A stretch of DNA of 5,077 nucleotides from assembly GCA_946415695.1 (NCBI GenBank), contig CAMKTM010000180.1, forward strand, positions 1 through 5,077, written 5' to 3'. Position 1 is the first letter of the stretch. Every line of letters starts with the position of its first letter. Below are positions 5,044 to 5,077 of this stretch, piece by piece. The position numbers were made by a program, and so were the translations under genes. The notes below the pieces were generated by a model. It was not told the DNA's origin. It saw only the letters and a program-made list of their open reading frames with translations, and did not search any database. The stretch is from an uncultured Prevotellaceae bacterium. Lineage in GTDB: Bacteria; Bacteroidota; Bacteroidia; Bacteroidales; Bacteroidaceae.

Positions 5044-5077
5044 GAGGTTAGAGGTTAGGGGGTAAGAGTTTAGAGTT
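5044..5077. repeat. Degenerate heptamer repeats at the right edge
   Basis: GAGGTTA occurs at 5044-5050 and 5051-5057, GAGTTTA at 5066-5072, and a further partial copy (GAGTT) runs off the window at 5077. They are variants of the unit at 5002-5032, separated from it by a T-run (5036-5041). The tract probably continues beyond the window. No gene or promoter is visible here. Confidence 0.75.

Noticed and set aside
1..5077. A defence, mobile or otherwise novel multigene system
   Set aside because: All five genes belong to recognisable families, mostly housekeeping, with no mobile-element signatures, toxin/antitoxin pairs or unknown gene clusters.

Overview
The window looks like chromosomal, housekeeping DNA from a member of the Bacteroidales, most likely Prevotellaceae. 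Three things point there. The protein set is typical: Bacteroidetes-type PurA, an M49 peptidase with the HECLGH zinc motif, a small AlkD-like protein and a Fur-like regulator with the RKTPERYEIL N-terminus. Promoters have the Bacteroidetes -7 box TAnnTTTG and no Shine-Dalgarno sequences are visible. The intergenic spacers are full of short TAACTTCC and TAAACTC repeats. No tRNA, rRNA, CRISPR array, insertion sequence, phage gene or plasmid gene is visible.

All five genes lie on the minus strand and are transcribed from right to left. From the right edge: a 7-bp tandem repeat tract (5002-5077) runs up to the start codon of a dipeptidyl-peptidase III-like metallopeptidase (5000-3066). An AlkD/DNA-alkylation-repair-like gene (3069-2503) overlaps its stop by 4 bp as ATGA. 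After 62 bp carrying a clear -7 box comes a Fur-family regulator (2440-1955). A 272-bp repeat-rich spacer (1954-1683) follows, with a candidate purA promoter, a palindrome in that promoter's spacer, an array of six GTYRAC sites and a second palindrome. Then come purA (1682-414) and, 48 bp further, the N-terminal part of an exported TPR protein (365-1, cut by the window edge).

The layout suggests three transcription units. The peptidase and alkylation-repair genes are translationally coupled. The regulator has its own promoter, possibly with read-through from upstream. PurA and the TPR gene are probably co-transcribed from a promoter near 1860. PurA commits IMP to AMP synthesis, the peptidase releases dipeptides from peptides, and the AlkD-like protein may act on alkylated bases. 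Nothing links them into one pathway.

I do not see a new biological system here. The points worth a second look are: loss of the metal-sensing histidines in the Fur-like protein, a departure from the invariant PurA signature, absence of a signal peptide on the peptidase next to a repeat tract that closes all frames, and ordered palindromic or repeat structure in the purA leader.
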